Shown here: piece after piece, positions 1 to 7,465 of the stretch
Layout of the letters: each line of letters begins with the position of its first letter
Numbering within the stretch: position 1 is the first letter of the stretch
From: FW021-bin31 sp036278455
Lineage (GTDB): Bacteria; Bacteroidota; Bacteroidia; Chitinophagales; Chitinophagaceae
Direction: 5' to 3'
Assembly: GCA_036278455.1 (NCBI GenBank)
Contig: DASULB010000543.1
Location: forward strand, 1 to 13,581
Length of the DNA stretch: 13,581 nucleotides
Position numbers and translations under genes: made by a program
The notes under the pieces: model-generated
Databases searched by the model: none
What the model was told of the DNA's origin: nothing
Seen by the model: only the letters and a program-made list of their open reading frames with translations

Positions 1-1
1 T

Positions 2-979
2 ATCTGGATAGAACCCGAAATGGTCAATCCCCAAAGTGAATTATATGAGCAGCATCCTGACTGGATACTGCGGCTTCCCAACAGGCCGGAAAATTATCAG
101 CGGCATCAGCTGGTGCTGGATATGAGCAACCCGGCCGTTCAGGATTTTGTCTTTGGGGTGATAGACAGCCTGATGACAGATTATCCGGGCATCGCCTACT
201 TTAAATGGGATTGTAACAGAACCTTTACCGATGCGTATTCCGTTTATCTTGGCAAAAACCAGTCGCACTTATATATTGAATACGTTGAGGGCTTGTATAA
301 GGTCTTTAAGCGCATGAGAAAGAAATATCCTCACCTGCCCATGATGCTGTGTTCCGGTGGGGGCGGCAGGGTGGATTACGGGGCCCTGCCCTATTTTACG
401 GAGTTCTGGCCCAGCGATAATACCAATCCCATGGACCGGATTTTCATACAATGGGGCTATTCCTATTTCTTTCCGGCGCTGGCTACCTGTAACCATGTAA
501 CCGAGTCAGGAGACTATTCCATGAAGTTCAAGATTGACGTGGCAATGATGGGTAAAATGGGATTTGATATGCGCTTTGACGCGCTAAAGCCAGCGGAGAT
601 AGCCTTTGTCCAGCGTGCTTTAAAGACATACAAGCGCATTGATGATATTATCTGGTTTGGTGACCTTTACCGCCTGATCTCTCCGTATAAAGGAAGCCGT
701 GCGGCGTTGATGTATGTTACCGAAGACAAGCACCGTGCAGTGGTTTTTACATACAGACTGCACAAAAAGTTAAGCGATGACTATACACCTGTCCGTTTAA
801 ACGGGCTGGATCCCGATCAAAAATATAAGATTGAGGAGATCAACCTGCCCGCGGGCAAGAAATCCGCCTGCCCCGAGTCGGGGCATACTTTCACGGGTGC
901 TTTTTTGATGAGCGAAGGCATTCATCCAACGTTGGAAAGTGACGGTACAAGTGCCGTATTTGAATTGATTGCCGAATAA
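2..979 (+). CDS. GH36 alpha-galactosidase, C-terminal part (5' end outside window)
   Basis: This enzyme hydrolyses terminal alpha-galactosyl residues by the retaining mechanism. The reading frame is already open at base 2 and begins with IWIEPEMVNP, which matches the conserved GH36 segment (W)-F-EPEMVNP, so the gene continues upstream and the ATG at 20 is internal. The nucleophile motif FKWDCNR places the catalytic Asp at codon 209-211. CSGGGGRVDYG follows, then WPSDNTNPMDR, whose Asp (codon 416-418) is the expected acid/base. Both catalytic residues are therefore present. The last roughly 90 residues fit the usual C-terminal beta-sandwich domain. The missing part should hold the N-terminal beta-supersandwich and the first half of the barrel, so cell location cannot be judged. 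The next gene starts 12 bp downstream, which suggests one operon. The family is clear; the precise substrate (raffinose-type sugar, galactomannan, glycolipid) is not. Confidence 0.93.
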   Translation: MWIEPEMVNPQSELYEQHPDWILRLPNRPENYQRHQLVLDMSNPAVQDFVFGVIDSLMTDYPGIAYFKWDCNRTFTDAYSVYLGKNQSHLYIEYVEGLYKVFKRMRKKYPHLPMMLCSGGGGRVDYGALPYFTEFWPSDNTNPMDRIFIQWGYSYFFPALATCNHVTESGDYSMKFKIDVAMMGKMGFDMRFDALKPAEIAFVQRALKTYKRIDDIIWFGDLYRLISPYKGSRAALMYVTEDKHRAVVFTYRLHKKLSDDYTPVRLNGLDPDQKYKIEEINLPAGKKSACPESGHTFTGAFLMSEGIHPTLESDGTSAVFELIAE

Positions 980-991
980 ATGATTTAAAAA

Positions 992-1795
992 ATGAAAAGG
1001 GCCAACGTCCACCACCGCCTTACCTCCCTGATTTTGCTGGCAGGACTTCTGTGTTCAGTACAATTGACGGCACAGCGTTATCGGGAGAATAAAAAAAATC
1101 TCGACATCGTTTTTATCGGCAACAGCATCACGCACGGGGCCACCCTGAAAAACCCTGCAACCGAGGCCCCGCCGGTAAGTACTTGCGTTTATCTAAGGGG
1201 CAGGCCGGGCATGGGCAAGGTGCAATTTTCCAACCAGGGGGTCAGTGGCTTCACCACAGTGGATTTTCTGCCAGCTACCGGTACGGCCTTTGAAGACGTG
1301 ATCAGTGCCGCCAATGGTTTTGCTCAGGATAAAGGAGCCACACTGGTGTTTTCCATTATGCTGGGCACCAATGACAGCGCCATCAAAGGGCCGAACGGCT
1401 CTCCGGTATCCCCGGATGATTACCGTCTGAACTTAAAGGCGATCATTGATAGGCTTTTACATGACTACCCCACCTGCAAGATCGTTGTTCATAACCCCAT
1501 CTGGTATAGTCCTAATACTTACAACGGAGCGGAATACCTCCAGCAGGGACTGACGCGGCTGCAAGGTTATTTTCCCGAGATCAATACGCTGCTCCGCTAT
1601 TATACGGTTTCAGCGCCCGGTCAGGTATTCGCGGGTGACAAAAAAGCGTTTCGTTATTTTAGAAAACACCATCTCGATGATTATACGCCCCAAAAGGGTC
1701 ACCGCGGCATTTTTTACCTTCATCCGAACAAAGCGGGTGCCGTTAAACTGGGCATATTCTGGGGGAAGGCCATTTACAAGGCTTTGGAAGGATAA
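992..1795 (+). CDS. Secreted SGNH/GDSL-family hydrolase (esterase-like)
   Basis: A 267-residue protein of the SGNH (GDSL_2) hydrolase superfamily, whose members cleave acyl or acetyl esters of lipids and sugars. Residues 1-27 form a signal peptide (basic start, hydrophobic LTSLILLAGLL, likely cleavage near TAQ), so it is probably periplasmic or exported. The SGNH blocks are visible: block I FIGNSITHG with Ser45, block II NQGVSG with Gly83, block III MLGTND with Asn127, and block V YLHPNKAG with His244. The acidic residue usually found three positions before the block V His (DxxH) is absent and Phe241 stands there, so the enzyme would rely on a Ser-His dyad or an Asp from elsewhere. It begins 12 bp after the alpha-galactosidase stop, with no Shine-Dalgarno. 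Carbohydrate acetyl- or acylesterase is the likeliest role, but the substrate is unknown. Confidence 0.85.
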   Translation: MKRANVHHRLTSLILLAGLLCSVQLTAQRYRENKKNLDIVFIGNSITHGATLKNPATEAPPVSTCVYLRGRPGMGKVQFSNQGVSGFTTVDFLPATGTAFEDVISAANGFAQDKGATLVFSIMLGTNDSAIKGPNGSPVSPDDYRLNLKAIIDRLLHDYPTCKIVVHNPIWYSPNTYNGAEYLQQGLTRLQGYFPEINTLLRYYTVSAPGQVFAGDKKAFRYFRKHHLDDYTPQKGHRGIFYLHPNKAGAVKLGIFWGKAIYKALEG

Positions 1796-1950
1796 TTTTT
1801 TATGATCAGCAAATCGGTAGGATGAGAAACGGACTGTTTTCCTTCAGACGGGTATTTTTCCTTAAATAAATCAGTTCGTCGCTTATCGGGAGACGGGTCG
1901 GATGACTCTCTGCTATGCCATGGTTAATCTTGAAGTTTTCATCCTATATT
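1796..1950. other. Gene-free intergenic stretch before the tandem repeats
   Basis: Between the SGNH gene stop and the first 45-bp repeat I see no plausible coding frame, no strong hairpin with a T-tract and no recognised RNA. The 9-mer ATGGTTAAT occurs at 1919-1927 and again at 1992-2000 across the end of the first repeat, which may be a remnant of the same duplication history or chance. The gap probably separates the alpha-galactosidase/SGNH transcription unit from the phospholipase C unit. Confidence 0.5.
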
Positions 1951-1952
1951 GA

Positions 1953-1983
1953 TTGCAATTCTTTAAATAAGTTTATACTTTTC
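1953..1983 (+). promoter_or_regulatory. Promoter-like element P1 in repeat copy 1
   Basis: TTG at 1953-1955 is followed after 20 bp by TACTTTTC at 1976-1983. This agrees with the known Bacteroidota sigma-A pattern TTG-N17-23-TAnnTTTG except for the final base. If used, the transcript would start around 1988-1990 and give the phospholipase gene a leader of about 105 nt. The call rests on pattern and repetition only. Confidence 0.5.
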
Positions 1984-2002
1984 ACATTTTTATGGTTAAT
2001 GG

Positions 2003-2033
2003 TTACAACATTTTAAATAGATTTATACTTTTT
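2003..2033 (+). promoter_or_regulatory. Promoter-like element P2 in repeat copy 2 (weaker)
   Basis: The element equivalent to P1 and P3, with TTA instead of TTG at 2003-2005 and TACTTTTT at 2026-2033, again 20 bp apart. The loss of the -33 G makes it the weakest of the three by sequence. A transcript from here would have a leader of about 50-55 nt. Confidence 0.35.
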
Positions 2034-2054
2034 GCACTTTTATGGACAGATTGG

Positions 2055-2085
2055 TTGCAATTTTTTAAATAAGTTTATATTTTTC
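2055..2085 (+). promoter_or_regulatory. Promoter-like element P3 directly upstream of the phospholipase C start
   Basis: TTG at 2055-2057 and TATTTTTC at 2078-2085 are separated by 20 bp, as in P1. Transcription would be expected to begin only a few bases before the ATG at 2094, giving a leaderless or nearly leaderless mRNA. There is no Shine-Dalgarno sequence between the -7-like element and the ATG, which is compatible with that reading. Confidence 0.5.
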
Positions 2086-2093
2086 GGATTCTT

Positions 2094-4667
2094 ATGGATA
2101 CACGTAGAGATTTTCTTAAAAAAGCGATCCTGTTTTCAGGCACCACAGGACTTTCCACCGTCATGCCTGCTTCTATTAAGCGGGCGCTGGAAATTGAGCC
2201 GGCTAAAGGAAGCACTTACCTTGACGCGGAGCATGTGGTGATCCTGATGCAGGAGAACCGTTCTTTTGATCACTGTTTTGGAACCCTTCGGGGTGTACGC
2301 GGTTTTAATGATCCGCGTGCCATTACACAGCCGGATAAAAATCTCGTTTGGTTGCAATCGAACAAGGCGGGTGAAACACATGCCCCTTTCCGGTTTAACA
2401 TTAAGGATACCAAAGCGACCTGGATGGGTTCCATTCCACATAGCCGGGCCAGCCAGGTCGATGCCAATAACAAGGGTAAATACGACGGGTGGCTCGAGGC
2501 CAAACGTTCCGGTCATAAAAAGTATCACAATATGCCGTTGACCATGGGCCATTATAACCGGGATGATCTTCCTTTTAATTATGCGTTCGCGGATGCTTTT
2601 ACGATTTGCGACCAGAATTTTTCTTCCGGCATGACCTGTACCTGGCCCAACCGGCTGTATTTCTGGTCAGGCACCATTCGCGGTGAGAAAAACGGGGATG
2701 TGAAGGCTTTTATCAGCAATGACATTCCTTACGGCTCCGCGCACTGGAAGACTTTTCCCGAACACCTGGAGCAAAACGATATCTCCTGGAAAATATATCA
2801 GAATGATCTGTCCGCCGGTGGCGGATTGACCGGTGATCAACGTTCCTGGCTGTCCAATTTCGGCTGTAATCCGCTGGAGTTCTTATCCCAGTATAATGTA
2901 AGGTATTTTCCCCGGTATGTCCAGACCCTTAAAAGGCGCGCGGAATCCCTTCCCCTGCAAATAGACGCATTGGAAAAGAAAATAAGCACCCTGTCTAGTG
3001 GTGAAAAGGGATATGAGAAATTACAAAAGGAGATCGCCAAGAAAAAGGAAGTCCTGGCCGATACCCGGTCTCAGATACAGAAGTGGAGTAAGGAGAATTA
3101 TGAAAAATTATCACCGTATCAGAAAAATCTTTACAACAAGGCTTTTTCGACCAATGCGGATGACCCGGACTACCATGAGCTGACAACCTTAAGATACGAG
3201 AACGATGGACAGCAGCGTGAATTGCCTATACCCAAGGGCGATGTTCTGTACCAGTTCCGCAAGGATGTAGACAGCGGAAAGTTGCCTACCGTTTCCTGGC
3301 TGGTTCCCTCACAAAACTTTTCGGATCATCCCAGCGCGCCCTGGTATGGCGCCTGGTTAACATCGGAGATATTGGATATTCTTACCAAGAACCCCGAGGT
3401 ATGGAAAAAAACCATTTTTATTCTTACCTATGATGAAAATGATGGCTATTTCGATCATATCCCTCCCTTTGTGGCGCCTGACCCTGAAAATAAAGAAACA
3501 GGTAAATGTTCGCCGGGCGTTAATGCCACCGGTGTTGAATTCATCCGCCGCGAACAGGAACTAAAGGAAGGGTTCTCCAAAAGCGCGGCCCGCACCGGTC
3601 CTATAGGACTGGGTTTTCGTGTGCCCATGATCATCGCTTCGCCCTGGAGCAGGGGAGGGAAGGTTTGTTCACAGGTGTTTGACCATACATCCACCCTGCA
3701 GTTTTTGGAAGGCTTTCTGAATAAAAAGTTTAACAAAGAAATTAGGCAAGACAACATAAGTGCGTGGCGCAGGACAGTCTGCGGAGACCTGACGGCTGCT
3801 TTCAGTGATTATAAGAGCGGCAGGGAGGATCAGATCAACTTTTTAAAAATGGATCCTTTCATTGAGAAGATATACAACGCCAAGTTCCAGAAAGCACCGA
3901 AGGATTATAAAATACTGACCCCCGAAGAAATTGCGCAGATCAACCGGGATCCCGCCTCTTCTTCCCTGATGACCCATCAGGAGCCAGGCACCCGCCCTGC
4001 TTGTCCTTTGCCTTACCAGCTTTATGCAGATGGTCGCCTGAGCGAGGATAAAAAAAGTTTTGAATTAAACATGGAGGCCAGAAACGAGGTTTTTGGCAAA
4101 AAATCAGCCGGAGCGCCTTTTAAGGTTTATGCGCCCGGGAAATACCTTTCTATTCAGGCAAAGGATAAACAGCCAAAATCCTTTGAAGGCGCCCGTTCCT
4201 GGGATTACTCTGTGACGGCCGGTGGCGGATTATCCGATAACTGGCCACTGAATGCATTTGAAGAAGACGGCTACCACCTTCGGGTATACGGTCCCAATGG
4301 GTTCTACCGGGAATTCCTCGGCACGGATGCAGACCCCGCGCTACAGGTGAAATGTGATGATGAAAGGAGCCGCATGCTAAAAAGTAAGCTTACCGGTAAT
4401 GCAGCACTCAAGATAAGCAACCTGAGCCAGGACCATTCCTATAACCTGGAGATTACAGATAATGCCTATCAAAACAAACCTGTTTCAAGGTCGATTGCGG
4501 CAGGCAGTGAGATGAGTGTTACACTGGATCTGAAAAAGAGCTTTGGCTGGTATGATTTCACGCTCCGTGTAAAAGAGTTCCCTGCGTTCTCCCAGCGCTT
4601 TGCAGGCAGGGTGGAAACGGGTAAGGAATCCCACAGCGATCCTGCCATGGGCCGGGTAATCAGCTAA
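2094..4667 (+). CDS. Phosphocholine-type phospholipase C, Tat-exported
   Basis: An 857-residue member of the bacterial phosphoesterase/phospholipase C family (PF04185 catalytic domain plus C-terminal PF05506-type domains, as in Pseudomonas PlcH/PlcN). It would cleave phosphatidylcholine or sphingomyelin to diacylglycerol or ceramide plus phosphocholine. The N-terminus has a Tat signal, RRDFLKK, then a hydrophobic stretch to about residue 27, so it is exported folded. Catalytic motifs visible: MQENRSFDH (Glu54, Asn55, metal site), GMTCTWPNR with Thr183 as presumptive nucleophile, SDHPSAP (Asp411, His412) and TYDENDGYFDH (Asp447, Glu448). Residues about 285-335 are rich in Lys/Glu and look like a coiled-coil insertion. 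Residues about 640-750 and 751-840 fit the two C-terminal beta domains. The ATG is fixed by the Tat signal and lies inside the third 45-bp repeat. GDPD follows after 72 bp. Head-group specificity is inferred from family resemblance. Confidence 0.92.
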   Translation: MDTRRDFLKKAILFSGTTGLSTVMPASIKRALEIEPAKGSTYLDAEHVVILMQENRSFDHCFGTLRGVRGFNDPRAITQPDKNLVWLQSNKAGETHAPFRFNIKDTKATWMGSIPHSRASQVDANNKGKYDGWLEAKRSGHKKYHNMPLTMGHYNRDDLPFNYAFADAFTICDQNFSSGMTCTWPNRLYFWSGTIRGEKNGDVKAFISNDIPYGSAHWKTFPEHLEQNDISWKIYQNDLSAGGGLTGDQRSWLSNFGCNPLEFLSQYNVRYFPRYVQTLKRRAESLPLQIDALEKKISTLSSGEKGYEKLQKEIAKKKEVLADTRSQIQKWSKENYEKLSPYQKNLYNKAFSTNADDPDYHELTTLRYENDGQQRELPIPKGDVLYQFRKDVDSGKLPTVSWLVPSQNFSDHPSAPWYGAWLTSEILDILTKNPEVWKKTIFILTYDENDGYFDHIPPFVAPDPENKETGKCSPGVNATGVEFIRREQELKEGFSKSAARTGPIGLGFRVPMIIASPWSRGGKVCSQVFDHTSTLQFLEGFLNKKFNKEIRQDNISAWRRTVCGDLTAAFSDYKSGREDQINFLKMDPFIEKIYNAKFQKAPKDYKILTPEEIAQINRDPASSSLMTHQEPGTRPACPLPYQLYADGRLSEDKKSFELNMEARNEVFGKKSAGAPFKVYAPGKYLSIQAKDKQPKSFEGARSWDYSVTAGGGLSDNWPLNAFEEDGYHLRVYGPNGFYREFLGTDADPALQVKCDDERSRMLKSKLTGNAALKISNLSQDHSYNLEITDNAYQNKPVSRSIAAGSEMSVTLDLKKSFGWYDFTLRVKEFPAFSQRFAGRVETGKESHSDPAMGRVIS

Positions 4668-4739
4668 GAACGATATTTGGATAGAACCTTGAACAGAAAC
4701 CCGAACCAAGATTTTCTTAACACACACTTAATTAGTTCT

Positions 4740-5630
4740 ATGAAATTGACCGGACCATTATTAACCGCCTCATTCGTTTTTATGTTATTAACTTCCTGCG
4801 GGATTTCGAATAAGGGCTTCGATAAACAGGCCCACCGTGGCGGTCGCGGGTTAATGCCCGAAAATACCATTGCTTCGGAGAAAAACGCGATCAATTATGA
4901 TTGCACCATGGAAATGGACCTGCAAATGTCCAGGGATAAGAAAATCGTCGTTTCCCACGATTCTTATTTTAGCAGTGCATTTTGCCTGACCCCCGAGGGG
5001 GATACGATGACCAAAAAAGATGGTTACAGCAGGTTGATTTATGACATGCCTTATGATAGCGTGGCAAAGTATGATGTGGGGATGAAGCCTTATCCGGCCT
5101 TTCCGCGGCAAAAAAAGATGCATGCCATAAAACCGCTCTTGAGTGTTCTGATAGATTCGGTGGAGGCCTATGGGAAAAGAAAGCATCACGTTAATCATTA
5201 TAATATAGAGATTAAATCGAATCCGAAAAATGACGGAAAGACCTATTCCAGCCTGGAGGAATATGTTGATTCAGCCATGTCTATCATTACGCGAAAAGGC
5301 ATCGGACCACGTACGATGATTCAATCTTTTGATGAGCGCGCACTCAGGATCATTCATCAGAAATATCCCAGAATTAAGACATCGTATCTGGTGGGGGCCA
5401 AGGAAAAAAAATCAGTGCAGGGTTATATTGACGCGCTTGGTTTTAAACCCGATATTTTCAGTCCAGAGTTTTCACTGGTTACCGCTGAGCGGGTAAAGGC
5501 GTTTCACAAACAGGGCATCCTTGTGATTCCATGGGCGCCGGATACGCTCCAGGAGATGCAGCGTTTAAAAGACATGGGGGTAGATGGTCTGATTACGGAT
5601 TATCCGGACCTATATGCTCAGTTAAAATAG
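4740..5630 (+). CDS. Glycerophosphodiester phosphodiesterase-family lipoprotein
   Basis: A 296-residue GDPD-family (PF03009) enzyme. The family hydrolyses glycerophosphodiesters such as glycerophosphocholine to glycerol-3-phosphate and the alcohol. The start at 4740 gives a clean lipoprotein signal peptide ending in LLTSC, with Cys20 as the lipidation site; a TTG 63 bp upstream (4677) would extend the frame but bury the signal, so I reject it. Conserved GDPD elements are HRGGRGLMPENT (His32, Arg33, Glu41, Asn42), MEMD (Glu58, Asp60; metal ligands), VVSHD (catalytic His73), IEIK (Glu157, Lys159) and the C-terminal DGLITDYPD. All expected catalytic positions are present. It sits 72 bp after the phospholipase C gene and 43 bp before the double-SGNH gene, consistent with one operon. 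Deacylated phospholipid head groups are a natural substrate, but a phosphodiester in a glycan is also possible. Confidence 0.92.
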   Translation: MKLTGPLLTASFVFMLLTSCGISNKGFDKQAHRGGRGLMPENTIASEKNAINYDCTMEMDLQMSRDKKIVVSHDSYFSSAFCLTPEGDTMTKKDGYSRLIYDMPYDSVAKYDVGMKPYPAFPRQKKMHAIKPLLSVLIDSVEAYGKRKHHVNHYNIEIKSNPKNDGKTYSSLEEYVDSAMSIITRKGIGPRTMIQSFDERALRIIHQKYPRIKTSYLVGAKEKKSVQGYIDALGFKPDIFSPEFSLVTAERVKAFHKQGILVIPWAPDTLQEMQRLKDMGVDGLITDYPDLYAQLK

Positions 5631-5673
5631 AGGAGTACTTCCGGTATAAGGTAAAATAAAATAAAGCAATCGG

Positions 5674-7425
5674 ATGAAGATAAAACACTGTCTGTTTTTA
5701 TTGATGGCCTGCGTCCTGTCCCAGGCAGCCCTTTCTCAGAAAGTTGCTTATAAATGGTGGAATCCCGCCCAAAATCCTTTCCCGGTCATCGAAGGCCAGG
5801 GTTGGCCCAAGCAGGTAGCACATCCTTATGACCGGCTTCCCGCAAAAGCACAAAAGACCGTCAGAAAGATCGTTTGGCATTTATCCGGGCAGGCCGCCGG
5901 CCTGGTGATTCGTTTCCGGTCCAATGCAACGGACATCCGGGTCCGTTATACGGTAGATTCAAGGCTGTACATGCCACATATGCCGTCAACGGGCGTGAGC
6001 GGTGTGGACCTTTTTGCCCTTAATAAGGACGGCGCATGGCAATGGAGCGGTGGGAAATACCACTTTGGCGATACCATAGAATATCATTTTTCATCCCTCC
6101 CGCATGGTTATCAGCGGGAATATCACCTGTATCTGCCGTTGTATAATCATGTAAAATGGCTTGAAATAGGTGTTCCACAAAAGGCGGCCATGAAGCCATT
6201 ACCACTGAATCCTGATAAGCCCATTGTGATCTATGGTACTTCCATTGCACAGGGCGCTTGTGCATCCCGCCCGGGAATGGCATGGACGGCGATCCTGGGA
6301 CGCAGGCTGCATCGCCCGGTGATCAACCTGGGCTTTTCGGGAAACGGCCGACTGGAAAAACCAGTAGTCAACCTGCTGACGGAGCTGGATCCGAAAATCT
6401 ATGTGGTGGATTGCCTGCCCAACATGACGCGTTATCCAAATCACATCATCAGGGCAAGGCTGACGGAAACTGTCAAGATGTTAAGGAAGAAAAAGCCACA
6501 TGTACCGGTACTGATCGTGGAAGACGCGGATGCCGGTATCGGATCACTGGACACGAGAAGGGACAGCGGTTTTAACAGGGTCAACAAACTGGCCGATTCC
6601 GTATTCGCAGAACTGAAGAGATCGGGCATACAGGATATTTACCTTTTGACATCGAAGCGTATCGGTCTGGATATCGAAAGTACCGTTGCGGGCGTCCATC
6701 CCAATGATTATGGGATGGAAAAATATGCCTCGGCTTATGAGGAAGCCATCAGGGGCATCCTGCATGAACCTGTCGGAAAATATTCCACGGTGCAGCCATT
6801 GGTGCAATACCGGGATCAGTCTTACGATTGGCGGGCCCGCCACCGTGAGGAACTGAAAATGAACCGGAGCGATCCGCCAAAGATCGTTTTTCTTGGAAAT
6901 TCCATCACGCATTTTTGGGGTGGCAAGCCCAAGGGCCCTTTTCAGCGGGGAGAGGATTCCTGGAACAAATGCTTTGCTCCCCTTGGCGCGCGTAATTTCG
7001 GTTATGGATGGGACCGCATTGAAAATGTCTTGTGGAGGGTTTATCATGGTGAACTGGACGGTTATCAGGCACGTCAGATCGTGATGATGATCGGCACCAA
7101 TAACATCGGATATAATACCGATGAGCAGATCATTACCGGCCTGAGATTCCTGATTGATGAGATCAAATTAAGACAGCCGGCCGCTAAATTCCTGTTGTTG
7201 GGAATATTTCCTCGAAGAGGACAGGAAGACCGGATCGTCGGATTAAATAAACAAATAGTGCGGTTGGCGGGCGATGAAAATGTCACTTATGCCAATCCGG
7301 GTACCGGCCTGCTTGGTGCCGGCGGAAAGATAGACAACTCACTTTTTACAGCCGACGGGGTCCATCCGGATGCGGCGGGCTACCGGATTCTTGCAAAGGC
7401 GATACAGCCGTATCTGGTGAAGTGA
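5674..7425 (+). CDS. Secreted two-domain SGNH/GDSL hydrolase with GxDLY-type N-terminal domain
   Basis: A 583-residue secreted protein (signal peptide residues 1-22, ending ALSQ) with two SGNH hydrolase units. Residues about 25-175 form a beta-rich domain of the GxDLY type (GVDLF at 110-114). Residues about 180-365 are an SGNH domain of the GDSL_3 type: YGTSIAQG (Ser190), NLGFSGNG (Gly220), DCLPNM (Asn250) and VAGVHPND (His342). In this first domain the usual Asp three residues before His342 is Ala339. Residues about 400-583 are a second SGNH domain of PAF-acetylhydrolase-like type with all blocks: FLGNSITHFW (Ser410), NFGYGWDR (Gly443/Gly445), IGTNN (Asn476) and DGVHPDAAGY (Asp561, His564). 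Both halves are predicted acyl or acetyl esterases, with the C-terminal one catalytically complete. It follows GDPD by 43 bp and is convergent with the regulator gene 40 bp downstream. The substrate is unknown. Confidence 0.88.
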   Translation: MKIKHCLFLLMACVLSQAALSQKVAYKWWNPAQNPFPVIEGQGWPKQVAHPYDRLPAKAQKTVRKIVWHLSGQAAGLVIRFRSNATDIRVRYTVDSRLYMPHMPSTGVSGVDLFALNKDGAWQWSGGKYHFGDTIEYHFSSLPHGYQREYHLYLPLYNHVKWLEIGVPQKAAMKPLPLNPDKPIVIYGTSIAQGACASRPGMAWTAILGRRLHRPVINLGFSGNGRLEKPVVNLLTELDPKIYVVDCLPNMTRYPNHIIRARLTETVKMLRKKKPHVPVLIVEDADAGIGSLDTRRDSGFNRVNKLADSVFAELKRSGIQDIYLLTSKRIGLDIESTVAGVHPNDYGMEKYASAYEEAIRGILHEPVGKYSTVQPLVQYRDQSYDWRARHREELKMNRSDPPKIVFLGNSITHFWGGKPKGPFQRGEDSWNKCFAPLGARNFGYGWDRIENVLWRVYHGELDGYQARQIVMMIGTNNIGYNTDEQIITGLRFLIDEIKLRQPAAKFLLLGIFPRRGQEDRIVGLNKQIVRLAGDENVTYANPGTGLLGAGGKIDNSLFTADGVHPDAAGYRILAKAIQPYLVK

Positions 7426-7465
7426 CCAGGGCTTTCCCCTGCGGCCTGGATCCCGTATGGTCCGC

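Larger units (their letters stand above)
1951..2097 (+). repeat. Three tandem 45-bp promoter/start-codon repeats
   Basis: Three copies of a 45-bp unit lie at 1951-1995, 2001-2045 and 2053-2097, separated by 5 and 7 bp. By hand alignment without gaps, copies 1 and 3 match at 39 of 45 positions, and copy 2 matches each of the others at about 35. The shared skeleton is TTRCAA, then TTTAAATAR, then TTTATAYTTTT, then TTATGG at the 3' end. The periods of 50 and 52 bp are close to five helical turns. Each copy ends in ATGG, and the ATG of copy 3 (2094-2096) is the start codon of the phospholipase C gene. The repeat therefore duplicates a whole promoter-to-start-codon module. Confidence 0.85.

Noticed and set aside
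1992..2072. A 26-codon open frame with a hydrophobic product starting at the ATG of repeat copy 1
   Set aside because: It is formed by the repeat sequence itself, is very AT-rich and has no family resemblance. It is mentioned only as a possible upstream frame, not as a gene.
1951..2097. Evenly spaced repeats considered as a small CRISPR array
   Set aside because: The spacers are only 5 and 7 bp, the repeats are AT-rich and imperfect, there is no cas gene, and the last repeat runs into a start codon.
4674..4688. The 15-mer TATTTGGATAGAACC nearly repeats bases 1-15 of the window (14 of 15 identical)
   Set aside because: The copy at 1-15 encodes the conserved GH36 active-site segment, whereas the other lies in an intergenic gap. 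A single short match is most simply chance.
4677..4739. Upstream TTG start extending the GDPD protein by 21 residues
   Set aside because: The extension is polar and would bury the lipoprotein signal peptide that begins at the ATG at 4740.
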